A stretch of 64,000 nt of DNA from assembly GCA_026390695.1 (NCBI GenBank), contig JAPLFL010000104.1:1-64000 (forward strand), read 5' to 3'. Below, one piece after another: positions 62,515-64,000 of the stretch (its first letter is position 1; each line of letters begins with the position of its first letter). The DNA is from Candidatus Kapaibacterium sp. Lineage in GTDB: Bacteria; Bacteroidota; Ignavibacteria; Kapaibacteriales; UBA2268. The notes beneath the pieces were generated by a model. It was not told the origin of the DNA, did no database searches, and saw only the letters and a list, made by a program, of their open reading frames with translations. Position numbers and translations under genes: made by a program.

Positions 62515-63097
62515 TGTACATTTCACTCTTAATTGCATTCTGTAATGCATCAATAAATACTTGTTTAGTCTTCATTCCAACAAATTTTTGTGCAATATTC
62601 CCATGTGAATCAATGATAAAAGTGGTTGGTACACCGGTTATGCCGCCGTAAGTTTCTTCAAGTGCGGGGTTACTAATAAATAATCTGTATGGGATACCAA
62701 TTTTCTCTGCAAAAGATTTGACTGTTTCAGTGGCAGTAGCGGGATCTCTTTCCATATTAACACCGATTACAATTATTTGTTCTTTAAAATAAAGTTTACT
62801 GATCTGGATAATATCAGGTAATTCAGCTCTGCAAGGCGGACACCATGTGCCCCAGAAGTTCAATAGTACCACTTTTCCTTTTGTGATTTCTGAAAATGAA
62901 CTTTCCTTGCCATTTTCAACAAATCTGAAATCTGTAGCTTTATTTTTACCGTTAGATTTCACAGCATCTATTTTATAAATTCTTGGTACAATTTTTTCAT
63001 CAGTTTGACCTTCATTCTTTTTTGAAGAACATTCAAAAATCGTAATGGCAAGTAATATAAAGGCAACAACTAAAGTAAAACGCTGAAATAATCTCAT
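62498..63097 (-). CDS. TlpA/ResA-like thioredoxin, probably membrane anchored
   Basis: About 199 residues from ATG 63097, which has GGAG seven bases upstream; the start at 63109 is less likely. The N-terminal hydrophobic segment (about 8-22) is followed by FECSS, so the protein is either a lipoprotein (Cys about 23, with a non-standard -1 Glu) or an anchored thioredoxin. The thioredoxin fold follows, with the redox motif W-C-P-P-C (C86, C89) and the cis-proline region GVPTTFIID. TlpA-like proteins reduce disulfides in the periplasm, for example for cytochrome c maturation. Its link to pgi by overlap is not functionally explained. Confidence 0.88.
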   Translation of the reverse strand: MRLFQRFTLVVAFILLAITIFECSSKKNEGQTDEKIVPRIYKIDAVKSNGKNKATDFRFVENGKESSFSEITKGKVVLLNFWGTWCPPCRAELPDIIQISKLYFKEQIIVIGVNMERDPATATETVKSFAEKIGIPYRLFISNPALEETYGGITGVPTTFIIDSHGNIAQKFVGMKTKQVFIDALQNAIKSEMYNGSNK

Positions 63098-63261
63098 AAA
63101 TAACTCCAATAATAAAATATTTAATTTATTGACGGATAAATTTTTAAATAATTGTTAATTTAAAAAATGTAATGTTTCATTTTTTGGAACGAATTTTACT
63201 TGCATTAATTACAAAGTTCATTAATTTGATTTTTTAGTTTTAATAAGGATTATAATTCAAA

Positions 63262-64000
63262 ATGTTTAAAAATAAAAGTTCACTCTCAGTTTGCATCATT
63301 GCAAAAAATGAAGAAAACAATTTAAGAGATTGCCTCGAATCAGTTAGAACCATTGCCGAAGAAATCATTTTGGTCGATACCGGATCAACAGATTCAACAA
63401 TCGAAATTGCAAGAGAATACGGTGCAAAAATAATTGAATCTCCGTGGTGTGACGATTTTTCATATTCACGGAATATTTCAATTGAAAATGCGAGTTGCAA
63501 ATATATACTAATTATTGATGCAGATGAAAGATTAATAAATCCTGATCTTTTAATAGAAGCCATCACAAATAGCAAGCAGGAAATCGGTGCTTGGCTGATT
63601 GAGGTATGTTCAGAGGCAAGAAGAGCAGATGGAGGCACCGACAAATTCAAAACAAGTTTACTTCGCTTATTTATTAACCATCCCGAAGTTAGATTTTCAG
63701 GAATTATACATGAACAAATCATAGAGCCACTTATCTCAATCGGAAAAAAAATTGAAAATACCCAAATACAGTTCTTTCATCTCGGATACTCTTTAACAAT
63801 TGAACAGATGAGGAAAAAAAATGAAAGAAACCTTCATTTACTTCAAAAAGCTTTATTGAAACAACCGGCTAATGCTCATAATTTATACCATCTTTCAAAA
63901 ACATATCTGGCACTTGGAGATTTGAAAAATGCAGCAATAAATATTGAAAAATCTATAAAATTTGCAAATACAAATAGTGCGATTTACCCTCAATCCCTGA
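63262..64000 (+). CDS. Family 2 glycosyltransferase with TPR-like tail (cut by the window end)
   Basis: At least 246 residues; the frame is open at the right edge. The GT-A core starts LSVCIIAKNEENNLRDCLESV, then IILVDTGSTDSTIEIAREYGA, and a metal-binding DAD in LIIDADERL (about 91-93). After about residue 185 the sequence becomes helical with a TPR-like pair (NLYHLSKTYLALGDLKNAAINIEKSI), as in the SunS/GT2-TPR type. This family often glycosylates peptides or cell-surface glycans, but the acceptor is unknown. Start at ATG 63262; a purine-rich TAATAAGGA lies upstream. Confidence 0.88.
   Translation, partial: MFKNKSSLSVCIIAKNEENNLRDCLESVRTIAEEIILVDTGSTDSTIEIAREYGAKIIESPWCDDFSYSRNISIENASCKYILIIDADERLINPDLLIEAITNSKQEIGAWLIEVCSEARRADGGTDKFKTSLLRLFINHPEVRFSGIIHEQIIEPLISIGKKIENTQIQFFHLGYSLTIEQMRKKNERNLHLLQKALLKQPANAHNLYHLSKTYLALGDLKNAAINIEKSIKFANTNSAIYPQSL

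Noticed and set aside
63240-63722. Minus-strand frame at the right edge
   Set aside because: It is the antisense shadow of the glycosyltransferase starting at 63262, whose plus-strand motifs are clear.

Overview
The window is about 64 kb of AT-rich bacterial chromosome. Three things point to the Bacteroidota/Chlorobiota (FCB) group, most plausibly an Ignavibacteria- or Kapabacteria-like lineage; the genus cannot be read from the sequence. (1) Seven large exported proteins end in what look like type IX secretion (T9SS, Por secretion) C-terminal sorting domains. (2) There are two TonB-dependent receptors with carboxypeptidase-D-like N-terminal domains, a DUF4249-type lipoprotein and a PorV/PorQ-family barrel. 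(3) Several intergenic regions carry the Bacteroidota promoter pattern TTTG - about 19 nt - TAnnTTTG (tRNA at 8.8 kb, and genes at 11.1, 40.1, 44.3, 46.0 and 58.4 kb).

Layout. 0-1.4 kb is a repeat-rich island (63-bp tandem repeats, C/G-rich hairpin repeats) enclosing a VapBC-type toxin-antitoxin pair. 1.6-8.7 kb holds a flavin-reductase-like protein and two giant secreted beta-propeller proteins that converge with no gap. At 8.9 kb is a CAU tRNA with promoter and terminator, followed by two paralogous small lipoproteins and a response regulator with a coiled-coil tail. 11-13.3 kb is a secreted beta-helix protein. 13.5-30.4 kb is a long minus-strand block. Read in the direction of transcription it is ECF sigma factor, anti-sigma factor fused to a barrel-like domain, secreted sialidase-like protein, TonB-dependent receptor, giant secreted protein, PorV-like barrel, a second TonB-dependent receptor and a DUF4249 lipoprotein. 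It looks like an outer-membrane transport and surface-display locus headed by its own regulator.

30.5-40 kb mixes an Omp85/BamA-like barrel, deoC, a caspase-like protein with a C-terminal barrel-like domain, a lone 2-hydroxyacyl-CoA dehydratase-family subunit, a glycosyltransferase, purB and proS. 40.1-42.9 kb is a four-gene plus-strand cluster: a one-haem (CxxCH) outer-membrane barrel, a small membrane protein, a YceI protein and a Tat-type Rieske protein. I read it as a candidate envelope electron-transfer module and as the best candidate for an undescribed system here.

43-64 kb is mostly housekeeping (ribD, ysxC/engB, dnaN, psd, an ECF sigma factor, gpsA, plsY, a SpoU methyltransferase, pgi, a TlpA-like thioredoxin, a glycosyltransferase cut by the window edge). 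Interspersed are an AlbA_2 protein, a degraded MNT/HEPN pair, a frameshifted small gene and two more secreted proteins. Two 261-bp loci (42.9-43.2 and 57.35-57.6 kb) are nested miniature elements: a 131-bp palindromic element inserted at the same point of a second, about 130-bp palindromic element, in opposite relative orientation at the two loci. All functional calls are from reading the sequence and family knowledge; no search was run.
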